64,000 nt of DNA from Paragordius varius (Eukaryota > Nematomorpha), in NCBI GenBank assembly GCA_964247055.1, contig OZ176057.1, forward strand, positions 1,984,001 through 2,048,000. Reading direction: 5' to 3'. Positions 23,727 to 36,928 of this stretch are shown here, one piece after another. A model generated the notes under the pieces. That model had not been told where the DNA came from. It made no database searches and saw only the letters and a program-made list of their open reading frames with translations. The translations under genes and the position numbers were made by a program. Each line of letters begins with the position of its first letter. The stretch's first letter is position 1.

Positions 23727-23900
23727 AAGAGAGAGAGGAAAAGGCACGCATGCACAATTAATTCCAAAAATTTTGAAAACAAAAAAAATATAAAAATGAT
23801 TATTGCATAAAAATTTATTGTTTATATAGAGAGGGAACTCACGTGTTCCCTCTCTTTCTCTCTGCACCAATCAAATAATTGCGCCTTTTCGAGAAATTTC
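23727..23900 (-). promoter_or_regulatory. GAGA-rich region with E-box palindrome
   Basis: It contains GAGAGAGAGGAAAAGG at about 23,730 and the palindrome GAGAGGGAAC-TCACGT-GTTCCCTCTC at about 23,830-23,855, whose centre is CACGTG, followed by CTCTTTCTCTCTGC. GAGA motifs and E-boxes are common in animal promoters. Their position just upstream of the candidate minus-strand exon suggests a promoter, but transcription is not shown. A MITE-like hairpin is the alternative. Confidence 0.35.
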
Positions 23901-24980
23901 GTTCCTTTTGTTTGTTTTGCCCAAAAAACACATTTGCACATATTGTTTTTCTTCTCTTCTTCTTATGTGCTAATAATAAATTATATAATTATTACTAAAT
24001 ATGTGTGCATATAAGGAATTTATTTATTTTTATTGCATCATACTAAGGGTATAACAAACAAACGTATAAATTTTTTCAAAAATGTGCGTTTTAGGATATG
24101 TCTTAAATATCAAACATAAATAATTTGAAAAAATATTAAAATAAAATCTAATTGAAAAAATATCAATTTATTATTATAAGATAATTGAAAAATAGATGTT
24201 GATTTGAAAAATGAAATATTTATTCTATGTCAATCTATAAATTTAACCAATAAAAATATATTATACGTTTCAAAAGCTGTTAAAAAATAATTATGAATTC
24301 GTTAAGAAGCAATTTATATCCTTTTAATTGAACAAATTTTGTACGTATATGTAGTTTTAAAAATAATCTAAAAGTTTCTTTTGAATTTTACTTTAAAGGT
24401 GAAAATAATTCTTATTTAAGTTAATTATATTGTAATCAATCTCACCTTTTTGATTATTTTTTAAATGAGGAAATATGTTTTAAGAATTGAATAAGATTAG
24501 TAGAAAGTTGGTTTAATTTAGTAAGGCCTTTGTAAAAATACAAATTTATACTCTCTTGAATATTGAAATTATTGGTTCGCCAACTTTGAATTATTTATTT
24601 TAAATAAGTGAAAAATATTAAATTTAAAGTATTAGAAAATCTAATGGACATTAAAATTATTTATATATATGTAATCTAGACAAAAACGTATCATTGATAT
24701 AGCCAGAACATTAAGTTAATTATTAACTTTATAGGATTCAGTTTAATCAAACATTATGTCAACTGATAAATTCTGCATTTCAAACACGATATCGCTTTTG
24801 GCAACTCATTAATACAAAAAAAGACGCATGTCTAATTAATTTCAATTGTTTTTGTAAAGCTAGATAGTGATTTTAATGTAAATATTTATGTGAATTCTTC
24901 TTATCCAATAGTAATATCGACTACAAATATTTGATTGTTATACAAAATTGTCAAATTAAATTTATTTAGGTACTTTAAGG
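23900..24980. other. AT-rich stretch
   Basis: No exon, RNA or repeat that I can support. Confidence 0.45.
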
Positions 24981-24981
24981 G

Positions 24982-25091
24982 TTTCGAGTTTGTGGGCTAG
25001 GGTTAGGGTAAGTCATTGGAGTTGGTTCATTACCTTAAAGAAGTCCGTAGGACTTCCTCGGTCTGATAAGCAGGCCGAGACCCACGCATTT
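24982..25091 (+). repeat. Double-hairpin GC element with telomere-like core
   Basis: TTCGAGTTTGTGGGC, TAGGGTTAGGGTAAGTCATT, GGAGTTGGTTCA, hairpin GAAGTCC-GTA-GGACTTC, second hairpin with arms CTCGGTCTGA and GCAGGCCGAG, then ACCCACGCATT. The first stem is intact with a changed loop; the second has lost one pair. It produces a spurious plus-strand frame (WARVRVSHWSWF). Confidence 0.82.
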
Positions 25092-25819
25092 AAATTCAAA
25101 TTTTGTTTTTCTATTAATATTTTCAGTTGTTATCCACTTACATTTATGAAAAATAATTACTTACTAAAACATGTATTTATAATTAATATAAAGAAATTTG
25201 ATAACTTACTCCACAAATAATTGATACTTAATTAATATTTGACAATAGTTTTAGATCTGTGAGCAAAGAAAATCAGAAGATAAAATGTTTTTGTGGTAGT
25301 ATAAATAAAGGTTACGTTCGGTATTGATATGCTAAACCAATGCTTAAAATACGTCTTTGAAATTATATCTAATAATATGTTTGGAAATTTTAAATGCTTT
25401 TATTGATTTTATCTGCTGGCTCATGTTGAAATTTATTAAAACCTATTCAATTATTCCTTTATATACACTCATATTATTTAAAACTTATTTTTAGTTAAAT
25501 TTAATAAAAAAATTAATATTTACTCACAAACCTGACCACTTATGTTTTAAAAATAAAAATTTGTTTTTAAAACATTGCTAATGTGGAAATAGGTAAACTT
25601 AAAATATGTAATACCAGAAGTCTATAAAGTAAGTGTAAACCCTAAATAAGAAAATATCTGTGCAGTTAATACGGGTTAAAATATATGTGCAAGGTTTTAT
25701 TTTCATTTGTGATCAAATGCTTAAAAGTGTTAGAATATAGTCATTTTGAGAAAAATAGGTGATGTGTTTTGACGTCTAACATTTAATCATATATTAATGC
25801 AGTTACAATACTTTAGGTG

Positions 25820-25927
25820 TTCGAGTTTGTGGGCTAGGGTTAGGGTGAGGGATTGGAGTTGGTTCATTTTTTTAAGAAGTCCGCAGGACTTCCTCGGGCT
25901 GCGAAGCAGGCCGAGACCCATGCATTT
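25820..25927 (+). repeat. Double-hairpin GC element with telomere-like core
   Basis: The best-preserved plus-strand copy: TTCGAGTTTGTGGGC, TAGGGTTAGGGTGAGGGATT, hairpin GAAGTCC-GCA-GGACTTC, second hairpin with arms CTCGGGCTGC and GCAGGCCGAG around GAA, ending ACCCATGCATT. The open frame WARVRVRDWSWF here is a by-product of the repeat. Confidence 0.82.
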
Positions 25928-26594
25928 CATGTTTAAAAATTTTTCTAATTATATTATGAATGAATTACTAAACCTTATATCAAATATTATTGTTATGTGA
26001 TGATATAAAACTACCATCAATTAGACTTATGTATGATATGTTTGAGAGTTGGGTAACAAAAGTAGAAGTTTATTATTTGACTAATATATATAAATCTGTG
26101 TTAGTTTCAGTAAACTGGAGCAATCGATTAAAAATTATTATTGACTTACAAACATTAAATACTATATATTGTATCCTTATTATCATAGTTTAGATAAAAT
26201 AGTTATTTATGCTTTTTGTCGAATTTAAACCAATGTTAATTAAAATTTAAGAGCATTCAGCTATCAGATAATTAATTTATTTTGTCTTCTTAATATTAAT
26301 GCCCTAAATTAAACTTATTAAAAATTTCATCTACTTATAAATCGCTAGTTTTATTTTAATTTACATTTATAAACTAGGATGATAATTCCAAAACAGACCA
26401 CTTACATTTTGGAAAATTTGCTTATCAACATAGCTAAATTTTATTAAATTCTAACTATGTATTTAGGTAATTTTAAATTTTTTTTTGAAAGTTTCAAAGG
26501 ATTAGATCTTAAATGGACAAATTTTAAATTTATAAGGAGAGAATTGGACGAATAATTTATATATTTTTAGGGGGGTAAAGTACTTTATGACATG

Positions 26595-26664
26595 TGAGTT
26601 TGTGGACTAGGTTTAGGATGGTGAATTTAAGTTGGTTCAGTTTCTTAGCCGAGACCAGCCTTTT
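26595..26664 (+). repeat. Degraded double-hairpin element
   Basis: GTGAGTTTGTGGACTAGGTT, TAAGTTGGTTCAGTTTCTTA, then directly GCCGAGACC; the hairpin pair has been deleted. Confidence 0.65.
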
Positions 26665-26669
26665 AATTT

Positions 26670-27086
26670 AAAATGCAAAACAAAGTATACATCTAAAGGT
26701 AGTCAAAATACCTAAAAAACTGTATTATTATATACATTTTTTTGTTACTTGTATGAAAATTGGTAAATATCACATATCAAACAGGATATAATTAATTATA
26801 TTCAAAAAATTTAAAGAAAGTATTTTAAGTTGTTGCATATATTAATTTTTAATACTTAAATTTATATCGCTTATGCTAGAATGTAGTACTCATACATCAT
26901 ACATACATAAATTCAAATCTAATTATATTGTGGTTCGCTCATTTTTTAGGAAAATTATGCAAAATTATTTTGGAGCAGAATGGTTTTTTATATTATTTTT
27001 ATATTTAAGGTATTTTGAAAATGCCAGAAAATTCTTATTATCAATTCGAAACTGTTAATGGTATATTGATTAATTGATATTTTTAG
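26670..27086. other. AT-rich stretch ending in a splice-acceptor-like site
   Basis: A 61-codon plus-strand frame (26,873-27,058) reads like background and lacks splice support. GATATTTTTAG ends at 27,086. Confidence 0.4.
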
Positions 27087-27194
27087 GCTCTCAGATATAT
27101 TTGTGTGGCAGAGAGCAATCCGCATGAAGTGGATTGGTTAAAATGCTTGAAACCCAAAATAGCCCTCTGGTGTTTTGCCATTTCATTCTATTGG
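27087..27194 (+). CDS. Candidate exon, unrecognised membrane-like protein
   Basis: A 108-nt stretch between acceptor GATATTTTTAG and donor TTGG/GTAAAT. It is open in a single frame with low-AT composition: ALRYICVAESNPHEVDWLKC, then LKPKIALWCFAISFYW. The second half is hydrophobic and could be a membrane segment. I recognise no family. The exit phase is 0, which does not fit the best frame of the next candidate exon (27,573), so the two may not be adjacent exons, or one may be decayed. The second S copy is at 55,895-56,002. Confidence 0.45.
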
Positions 27195-27572
27195 GTAAAT
27201 TATTTTTTATTTAAAAATTATTTTTAAATATATTAATGTTTATTTGGAAAATTTATTTTTTTTTAATTATGATTTGCAAATATAAAGTTTAGTGTGCCTA
27301 AAAATTATGGATGATTAAACTTTTTAGCCTTAAAATGGGAAAAATAGAGTATTTTAAACATTAAACAAAAATAATATATATATAATTTTAAAATATAAGT
27401 GAATTTAGATGAATGCGCAACTTTTATTATGATGAGATATTTGATTAATTTTGAATTTATAGTTTATTTAAAAACTTTAAAATTTACCATAAACTATTGT
27501 ATTAATATATTTTCTTGAGCATTTTCATAACTAATAATGAATCTTTTTAGTTAATATTTTATTTTTTTTAAG

Positions 27573-27667
27573 CTTTAACGCTTTTGGGCTGTTTGGGTTA
27601 TGGGTTTTTCGCATTCCTTCCAAAAACGGCGCCAAAATCAAGAAAAATTTTACGAAATGCTACATAA
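27573..27667 (+). CDS. Candidate C-terminal exon, unrecognised membrane-like protein
   Basis: After a polypyrimidine tract and AAG acceptor, a phase-1 entry gives LTLLGCLGYGFFAFLPKTAP, then KSRKILRNAT and a stop: a hydrophobic segment followed by a basic tail, as in the end of a membrane protein. A second frame (FNAFGLFGLWVFRIPSKNGA) is also open. It needs one base from an upstream exon, whereas the candidate at 27,087-27,194 ends in phase 0. The second S copy is at 56,381-56,475. Confidence 0.35.
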
Positions 27668-27708
27668 ATTGGTATAATAATTTAATTTATATCTATAAAG
27701 TTTTTTTA

Positions 27709-27908
27709 TATACCATTTACAATTCAACAAATTCACCCTTAAACAATTCAAATTCACACATTAAAGATTACATATATTTGTATAGATTTTTAAAATATAA
27801 ATTTTCTTGATAATCAAAATTATACTAAAAAATAAATATATTAATGAGTCATAATCGCTCAAAAACACTTAATTTATTTTTAGGGTGAATTCGAATTGTA
27901 AATGGTAT
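27709..27908. mobile_element. MITE, ~200 bp (TATACCATTTACA family)
   Basis: Terminal inverted repeats TATACCATTTACAATTCAA (left) and TTCGAATTGTAAATGGTATA (right), flanked by TA-rich sequence. The interior CACTTAATTTATTTTTAGGG is the reverse complement of the interior of the element in the AMMECR1 intron. There is no coding capacity. TA flanks suggest mobilisation by a Tc1/mariner-type transposase, which is an inference. The second S copy is at 56,517-56,716. Confidence 0.85.
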
Positions 27909-27919
27909 ATTTTATGAAA

Positions 27920-28850
27920 GTGTTAATTTTCTCAGATAATTTAGTTAGTTTTGGTAAATAAAACTAAAAAATGGTTTATTTTATACTCGGCAGTTTTGTA
28001 GTTATATTATGGAAAATAATTTTTTCTTAATCAAAATTTGCAAATTTAGTAAATTAGAAAAAATACAGTAAAAAATTTTTTTTAAAAAAATAAGCAACCA
28101 GGTATTTCCACACATAAATTATTAATTTATATTGTTGAATATTTTAACAATTTACATCTCTCATATACTTTTATTGAAACAAAAACTATGATATATATAT
28201 ATTGTAAAAATTTAAATTTTAAAAAATATATAATTCTCTTTTATCAAAAAAAAAATATTTAGTTTATGCAAACATAAATGATTAAAATATTTAAATTATA
28301 TCCCTGCATATAACTATAATTTACAGATTTTTTTCGATTTTAAAGTCGAGCCATACATAGTAAATTAGTAATATTTTAAGACATAAGTAGTTAGAACAGA
28401 AGTGTTTACCACATATGGCTTTGCGGGCCTGACCATTAACGAACATTTTATTAAATTTTAAACATAAAACTTAAAAAGTTACTCATTATTTTAACAGTTT
28501 TTGCTGTTTCACTGTCGGAAAGATTTATTCAGGAATTTTTTTTAAAAAATTTTACTTGGAGATTTTGTAAAATTTTGTATTAACAATTTTGCAGGGTCGC
28601 CTGTTAGACACCCCTAATTTCTAGAATTTATTATTTTGAAAGTATACTTTAAAATCAATGTCAATTTTTATACTTTTTTTGAATTTTTTTATATTATCTC
28701 TTTTTAAATCTATATGAATATATATAATTAATCTCTTTTTAAATCTATATGTAATAAAATAGTTTTCATTCATAATAACATTATACAATGCTATATATAT
28801 ATATATATATTTATATATGTTTTTACATCTATAAATTTTTATATTTAATA
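27920..28850. other. AT-rich stretch at the end of S
   Basis: No gene. A (TA)n run lies at about 28,791-28,811. The open frame at 28,863-28,621 (minus) is background Lys/Ile/Tyr-rich sequence. Confidence 0.45.
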
Positions 28851-29143
28851 TAAAGTTTTCCAACCCTTTTCCATCAGATTAAAAATAATTAAAAAATGAT
28901 AATAACATAAATTGTAGGATTAAATTTTTGATTTATTTTTACCTCGTGGTTTTTAGTGTAATTATGTACTGATTAAAATTGTTTTATTTTTTTGTTGAAG
29001 TTATGTGTAAAGGTCTATTTAGTATTAAATCTCTGTTGAAAAAAAAACAATTCATATATGATAATTTTTTAATATGAAAAATAAAATAAAATTTTATTTA
29101 ACACTTTAATCCAAATTGGGGTATCTAGTGACCTGAGATTATA

Positions 29144-29901
29144 TATACCATTTACACTTCAAGAGTGTCCTTGAACAATTCAAGTTGGTCCTTGAACAAT
29201 TCAAGTTGGTCCTTGAACAGTTCAAGTTGGTCCTTGAACAATTCAAGTTGGTCCTTAAACAATTCAAGTTGGTCCTTGAACAATTCAAGTTGGTCCTTAA
29301 AATTTATAAATTTTGATTTAACCATAATTTTTGCATTTATTCTTTTATTTTATTATTTATTAACCTAATTTTCATTATTTATTAGATATTTATTCATTTA
29401 AAAATAAATTTTTTTATTGAAAAATCACTTTGTTTCAAACTATTTTTTTTTCAATTGAACAAAATTATTGACTTTTAAATGTTTTTAATGAAAAAATTTA
29501 ATTAATAACCCAGAAAACTTATATATTTTTTCATTTCGTGTTAAGACCTTATAAATATCCAAAATTATTTTAAGAAATGAATAAAGATATAGGGTTTCTC
29601 AAAGATTAAAAGTTTGTATCGATTTAAATTTTATGTTAAATAATAGAAAATAGGTTAAATACAATAAAATAGATGAATTATTTACAATTCGATTGATAAA
29701 ATTTAAAAACAAAACAAAAAAGTCAAAGGACCAACTTGAATTGTTCAAGGACCAACTTGAATTGTTTAAGGACCAACTTGAATTGTTTAAGGACCAATTT
29801 AAATTGTTCAAGGACCAACTTGAACTGTTCAAGGACCAACTTGAATTGTTCAAGGACCAACTTGAATTGTTCAAGGACACTCTTGAAGTGTAAATGGTAT
29901 A
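29144..29901. mobile_element. MITE with inverted 21-bp minisatellite arms (B only)
   Basis: The ends are TATACCATTTACACTTCAAG and CTTGAAGTGTAAATGGTATA, perfect inverted repeats. Each end continues into a tandem array of about seven 21-bp units (GTCCTTGAACAATTCAAGTT plus G on the left, the reverse complement on the right), around an AT-rich centre of ~420 bp. A lacks the element at its counterpart (near 258-264), where the flanks are joined at TA. This is a clear filled/empty site pair. Frames such as SLNNSSW and KDQLELF are translations of the 21-bp unit. Confidence 0.9.
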
Positions 29902-30932
<1,031 letters not shown>

Positions 30933-31373
30933 TAATATATTATGCTTTTTTCCATTTTATTCAAAATAAGATTCTTTAATATCGATTGGTTTACAAAAAT
31001 TACAATATTTCTTTTTTCACAAAAAAGAATCATTTTTATTTTTTTAATGTTGAACCTACACCATTCTAAAGCTTATCTTTTAGGTTTAATGCAGAATTTG
31101 CTGTTATAATAAAATCGCAAATGTTTATTATATTTTAACACCTATTTTCGTGATTTTAATTTAATAGGCTAATTAGTTAGATAGTATAGAGAATTGTATT
31201 AAAATTCGACCCTATTATAAATAGGTGTTTAACCATTAAATAAATATACTTTTATAATATATAATGAATGATCATGTCAAAAAACACTCTCAAGATTTTT
31301 AATTAGTAAAATCTTAAAAAAAATTTAATTTTTAAATTTATTTACAAAATTTAATTTAATTATATTGTTGTAG

Positions 31374-31469
<96 letters not shown>

Positions 31470-31774
31470 TGAATATTGGATTAATTTCGATCTAAATATA
31501 AAATAAGTTTAACATAATCTAAATATAATTTAAACAATAAACCATCCATAAAAATTTAATTATTATAAAATCAAATGAATTATGAATGTATTACATTGTA
31601 ATATGTTTATTTAAACATAGTCTTTCAATTATCATATTTTTCGAATTCCCAATATTGTGGTCTTGTTTTTATATAACTTTTTTTTACAAAGAATTAAGTT
31701 TTTTTTAATATTTATTATTATTTCAAGCAGTATTATTATATATATATATATATATATATATAATACAAATTAAT

Positions 31775-32356
<582 letters not shown>

Positions 32357-32652
32357 ATTTTATAAACAACAATAATAATAATAATAATAACAATAATAAG
32401 CAAAATAACGCATGCCCTTGTTGGAAATTAACTAATAATAATAATAATATAAATAATTTTCAACAACAAGTTTTTCCTAGCTGCTGTTCTGTGGGTTCTC
32501 TTATCCATTGCAACAATGTAAATAACAGTATCATTAATAATAATAATTTTACCAATAATTACAACAAAAAGAATAATATGAATGGTAAAATGATGGACCC
32601 AAATCTTCAAAGCCCTGTGTACTGTAACACAAGATCAAATTTAAAGAAATGA
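32357..32652 (+). pseudogene. AMMECR1: Out-of-frame Asn-rich tail of AMMECR1 last exon (B copy 1)
   Basis: Continuous with the preceding exon but one base out of frame. It reads [34 protein letters not shown] and [20 protein letters not shown] to a TGA at 32,650-32,652, matching the A tail. Length differences from A are multiples of three. Confidence 0.7.
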
Positions 32653-33130
32653 AAAAAAAAATTTTTTTTTCTGGAAAAAAAAGTCGTAAAATTTTGAAAA
32701 TTTTGCGATATAGTTTTTTTTTTGGTTTTTCTCCACAAACATATGGACCTCATATTACACACATATTATGTAAAATAACTCTAAAGTTATAAACATATAC
32801 ACACAATCAATCACAAAACCATTTGATATATTTATTTTAATATTTAAATTTCAATTTGATTATATAATATTAATAATTTTTTTTCATACTGTTTAAAGAT
32901 GCAATATTATATATACATACAAACATATTTATACAGCAAAATTCGAATGAAGTGTGCATGTAATTTGGTAGTTAAAGTGTCTGTTGGTAGTTTAAAAGTG
33001 TCTGTTGCCTATATTCTGAAAAAAATGGCTAAATTTATTTCTTGAATGAATTTATTATTTCCAATTATATTACATATATGATTTTTAGTTGAATGACAAA
33101 TAAAATTTGGTTGAATAAATAAAAATTATT
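32653..33130 (+). promoter_or_regulatory. AMMECR1 3' UTR and polyadenylation signal (B copy 1)
   Basis: The counterpart of 6639-7075. The signal GAATAAATAAAAATT is conserved at about 33,114-33,128. Confidence 0.5.
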
Positions 33131-33534
33131 CCCGTCTTTCTTTCTGACATTCTTTAATTTAATTATAAAATAAATGGCCATTCAGAGTTTAGCCTGTTTT
33201 TTTATGCTAAACTCTTTTCTTGTTGGCTATTTAATGGATATGATTATACATTTTATTTAGTATTTATGATTTGCGAATTTTCCATTTTTTCGAATAAAAA
33301 ATAAAATGAAAGATTTATTAACTCAATAATATTAAGAATTTGTTTTTTAAACATGTAAAAGTTATATTAATATATATATATATTAATATATATATTAATG
33401 TATATTATTTTAATAATTTTTTTCTGTAAATTTTAAACTTAAAAACTCCAGTATAAACGACATAAGCTCGAATCCGATATCAAAAGTAGCTGGCTGTATT
33501 CTCATCATGATGACCCTTTTTTAAATATATTTAA

Positions 33535-33605
33535 TATACCATTTACAGATTCAAATTTGTCCTTCCTTTAACCCTTAAAGTTAGTCCTTACATTTTTTAT
33601 ATTGT
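33535..33605. mobile_element. Solo end of a TATACCATTTACA MITE (B copy 1)
   Basis: Same remnant as 7559-7625. Confidence 0.5.
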
Positions 33606-34448
33606 CTATAATTTTTTATAGATTAATTTATGCAAATCTTTCTTAGCTTCAACATTATATCATAATTTACAAATCTTTTTCCATTCAATAACGTTTCAAG
33701 CTAGTTAAATAAGTGATTGATTTTTTTATATATTTAATCGCTTAATTCTAAAATATATATCTATTATAACTCATTGCATTTTATCGTAAAAGAATTATTA
33801 ATTAAAATATTACTGTTGATTGAAAAGAAATTATTTGTTAATTAAGAAAGTTCTTTTTAAATAAACATGTTAAATATGATTCACATATAAATGTATTCAA
33901 TAAATTGTGAGTATAGGCAAAATTTTTATGTATGTGGACCCTTGAAATGTTTAAAGTCAACTAGAAGTGCAAACATGATAAATTTGAACCATATGCTAAT
34001 ATTAAAAAAGGCTATTGAGTTTGTTTTAATTAAAATATATCCAAGCAATTCATAAGGTTTCAAACTTGCAAAACTTGCTTCCAATCGATGGTATTATCTG
34101 GTGCCGTAATTAACTTAGCAAATGTTTTATAAAGGATCGATTTTTAAAGTTAAATGAATGATTAAATGTAAAAAAAATTTAAAAAATAAATTATATACTT
34201 ATTCGTCAAATTTTATATTAAATACACATGTAATGCATGTATGACTGAGATGGGAAATTACAGATATTAAGTAAAATTTAACGTAATTTGAGTTAAAAGA
34301 TTTAATGTTATAAAGTTACAACGCATTATTTATTTCTTCATTTTTATATAAAAAAGTGGCTAGTTTGCAAAATACTTTTTCAGTTAAACGAAAATTTTTC
34401 AGAAGTTAAGGTAAAACAATTAGTTGACGTCTTTGAGTATAATTATTA
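33606..34448. other. AT-rich stretch, B version
   Basis: No gene. Relative to A, about 70 bp are missing near 34,115, including the acceptor of the possible exon at 8110-8163. Confidence 0.45.
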
Positions 34449-34719
34449 CGCATTCATAAGGTGACCAGATTTTTTGAAGGAAAAAGCGGGACAAATCTGA
34501 GAAAGGGGGGGGGGGTTATGAGGTGGGGTGTACAACCAAAAATTTTTATACAAAAAATTTATTGTAGTATTTATTTATTTTTAACACAAATACATTATAA
34601 ATATGAAAAAATATTTAATTCCTTGGTATATTTTTTATTTGAGTGAATGCGTTTTAGCAGATTGTCATCATTTTATAAAATATTGTAGAAGTTTTAACAA
34701 GAATTTGTCAAATTATATT

Positions 34720-36310
34720 TGACAGATAAAATGGTAAAGTTTCAACATTTAAATTTGATTTTTCAGATGTCCACATCTGATTTACTGTGGAAAAAACGCG
34801 CTCAGTAGCAGCGTTGGTTCCACGTAAAGATAATGCAAATTCTACATTTTTAAAATATTGTATGGAACATAGTTGTTTCAAAATGATGAAATATTTCTAA
34901 CCATTTCTTTTCTACTGTATTTTTTTTTGTTGTCCATAATTTAAGTTTTTCTATTAATATATTTTATAACTAATGATATTTTATAAAAAAGATATTTTCT
35001 GAAAGGTTACTTTTTAAGAATTTTTGGGAGATGCAGAAATGATTTCTGAACATCGCACCAATTAAATTCTGGTTTTAATGTTATCCAATGAAATTGATTA
35101 ATTTCGTTAAACTGCATCGTCCAGTCTTCCAATAATCTTTACAGTTTGTATAAAACATTTTTAATGGTACAGGATATCTTGGCGATATATTTAGCCTTGA
35201 TTTTCTAAATTATTTATAATATTGCGGATGGTTACTGGTATAAAATTATTTATTGGAATTTTAGGTTACTAACTTCATTGGCTATTTCGATTGCCGAAGT
35301 TTTGGCACTTTCTATCCATTTAATAACATTTTGAAAGAGAGAAGATTGATTATGTAGGAACTCTAACCATATTGAAGAATCACTTTCAATAAACTTTTCC
35401 AAAGTTGTAGGACAATTGTCCTGTGATAAAAAAATAGGATTTTAAAGGATCATTTTTTAAAATTCCTTCGATAGCTGGCAGAAGAGCAAACCAACGAGTT
35501 TTACAATATTCAAGCATTTTTTAATATTGAACTACTGCATTTGCACAGAATTTCTTAAGCGTTTTAACGCGTACCGTGTATATAAAAATAGGAATATACC
35601 TTAACTACTACATTTCCCACATCGGGGTAACAAATCAGCAACCGTTTGAAAAGCGTTATGTGTTATATGCGCTACACACCCAACATCAATAATGGATTAA
35701 GATTATCTGCTAATTACTGAAACTTATTTTTTGTTCCCCTCCTTGATTTCCACCGAAGTTCGTATTGGTGTTGTCACCGCATTATGCGATGATTTTGTCT
35801 TTTAAATTATTTTTCCCTAGAATATTCATTATTGAAGTAAAATTATGTCGGAATTCGCACCGGGTAGAGAAATAAAATTTAAAATTTTAATTTTACTTTG
35901 GTTTCTGGACCAAAATATTTTATTAACGTGGGAAATATTTTTGTTTCCTGATTTGATACATCAGAGTATGGCGATAGGAAATTAATTTTCAGCAAATCTT
36001 TTTGTATACAGAAAATGCATGTGGCGAAAGGACAATGCATACAATGGCTTCAGCCTTTGTACGGGCACAAATAACATGTGAGCTACAATCCATAGATCTA
36101 AAGGAATGATTGTGATTAACGCGTGAAAAGATAAAACGCCTTGGGCTAGTGCCAAATTCTTTTCTTCCTCTCCAAAAGCGGTTTTACGATAAAAATCGCT
36201 CATTTTGTAAGATGATGCCACCATATCTAAACATTTTTTATGTTTCTGTGTTTCCATATGCTTTGTAATATCATGCTTACCGCCATGTGGTAGGGTGAAC
36301 CCCTAACACC
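34720..36310 (-). pseudogene. hAT transposase pseudogene
   Basis: Read on the minus strand in several frames, the order is that of a hAT transposase. It has an N-terminal part with KHMETQKHKKCLDMVASSYK and LALAQGVLSFHAL; then, after a frameshift near 36,110, SFRSMDCSSHVICARTKAEA. Next come the catalytic region with CGDNTNTNFGG and GVCSAYNT...RFSNGC (interrupted by stops), then SDSSIWLEFLHNQSSLFQNV and IKWIESAKTSAIEIANEV. It ends with the C-terminal dimerisation part LSLRGTNAATERVFSTVNQM at about 34,820-34,760. Several frameshifts and stops make it inactive. hAT transposases cut and paste elements with 8-bp target duplications, which fits the flanks. Confidence 0.9.
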
Positions 36311-36399
36311 AAGCATTTAACAAATGATTCGTTTTTTTTGATAAAAGGAAATTTTTTCATTAAATCATCGTTAAATTTACAACCTCTTTTTGTACTTAT

Positions 36400-36928
36400 A
36401 TTTTAAACTAATCTATATATTATAAAAATGGAAAATGCTGGCTTTGTGATCTGGTACCGGAAAACCTGTGGACCCATTCAAATCCAAACTTCGAAAAAAT
36501 ATAATCATTAATGAATGCCCCGACAATAGCTTCGCCCTTATTTTGAAATAGGCCCCCAGTTCGGGCCCACCCCGTGTGAAAAACGGGTTATTTTGAAAAC
36601 AGAAATCCACAAAAATCGTGTCTTTGAGACAATTTTCTGGAGAAAGTGTTGGATAATTCAATTTACTTATTTTCGATTGCACCGAACATAGTCGTCTCGC
36701 TTTTTTGATTTAGTTTCTCTTTTCACCCGCTCCAAATGCCATTTTTTCAAAAAACAGTCCACAAAAATATTTTTTTAAATCTATTTTTCGCCCTAATAAA
36801 CAATATATTAGTATGAATGCTCCGTTTTAAAATTCCTATAAAATCATATCTATTAAATAATGTTTCGAAATAATCCACATATGTGGATCATTTTATAGTC
36901 CCTTATTTGAAATAGCCCTCCCCCTCCA
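36400..36928. other. Non-coding 5' part of the hAT element
   Basis: No domain is recognised. A minus frame of 89 codons (36,682-36,413) resembles no transposase part. Two similar motifs, CCACAAAAAT near 36,611 and 36,761, suggest a small internal repeat. Confidence 0.4.

Larger units (their letters stand above)
24960..26670. repeat. Degenerate ~800-bp tandem repeat, about two and a half units
   Basis: Three double-hairpin elements in the same orientation begin at 24,982, 25,820 and 26,595 (spacings 838 and 775), each preceded by a TACTTTA motif. Between them ACCACTTATGTTTT (25,536) matches ACCACTTACATTTT (26,398). This indicates old tandem duplication of a unit that already carried the element. 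The second S copy is at 53,768-55,478. Confidence 0.55.

Noticed and set aside
24990-25220. Similar ORFs starting WARVRV at 24,990 and 25,797
   Set aside because: Both derive from the double-hairpin GC element; the similarity ends at the element edges.
28621-28863. 80-codon minus-strand ORF rich in Lys, Ile, Tyr and Asn
   Set aside because: Composition is that of AT-rich background, with a (TA)n run inside; no splice or promoter support.
29165-29368. Open frames of SLNNSSW and KDQLELF repeats in and around 29,165-29,893
   Set aside because: They are translations of the 21-bp arms of a MITE on both strands; no splice or start context.
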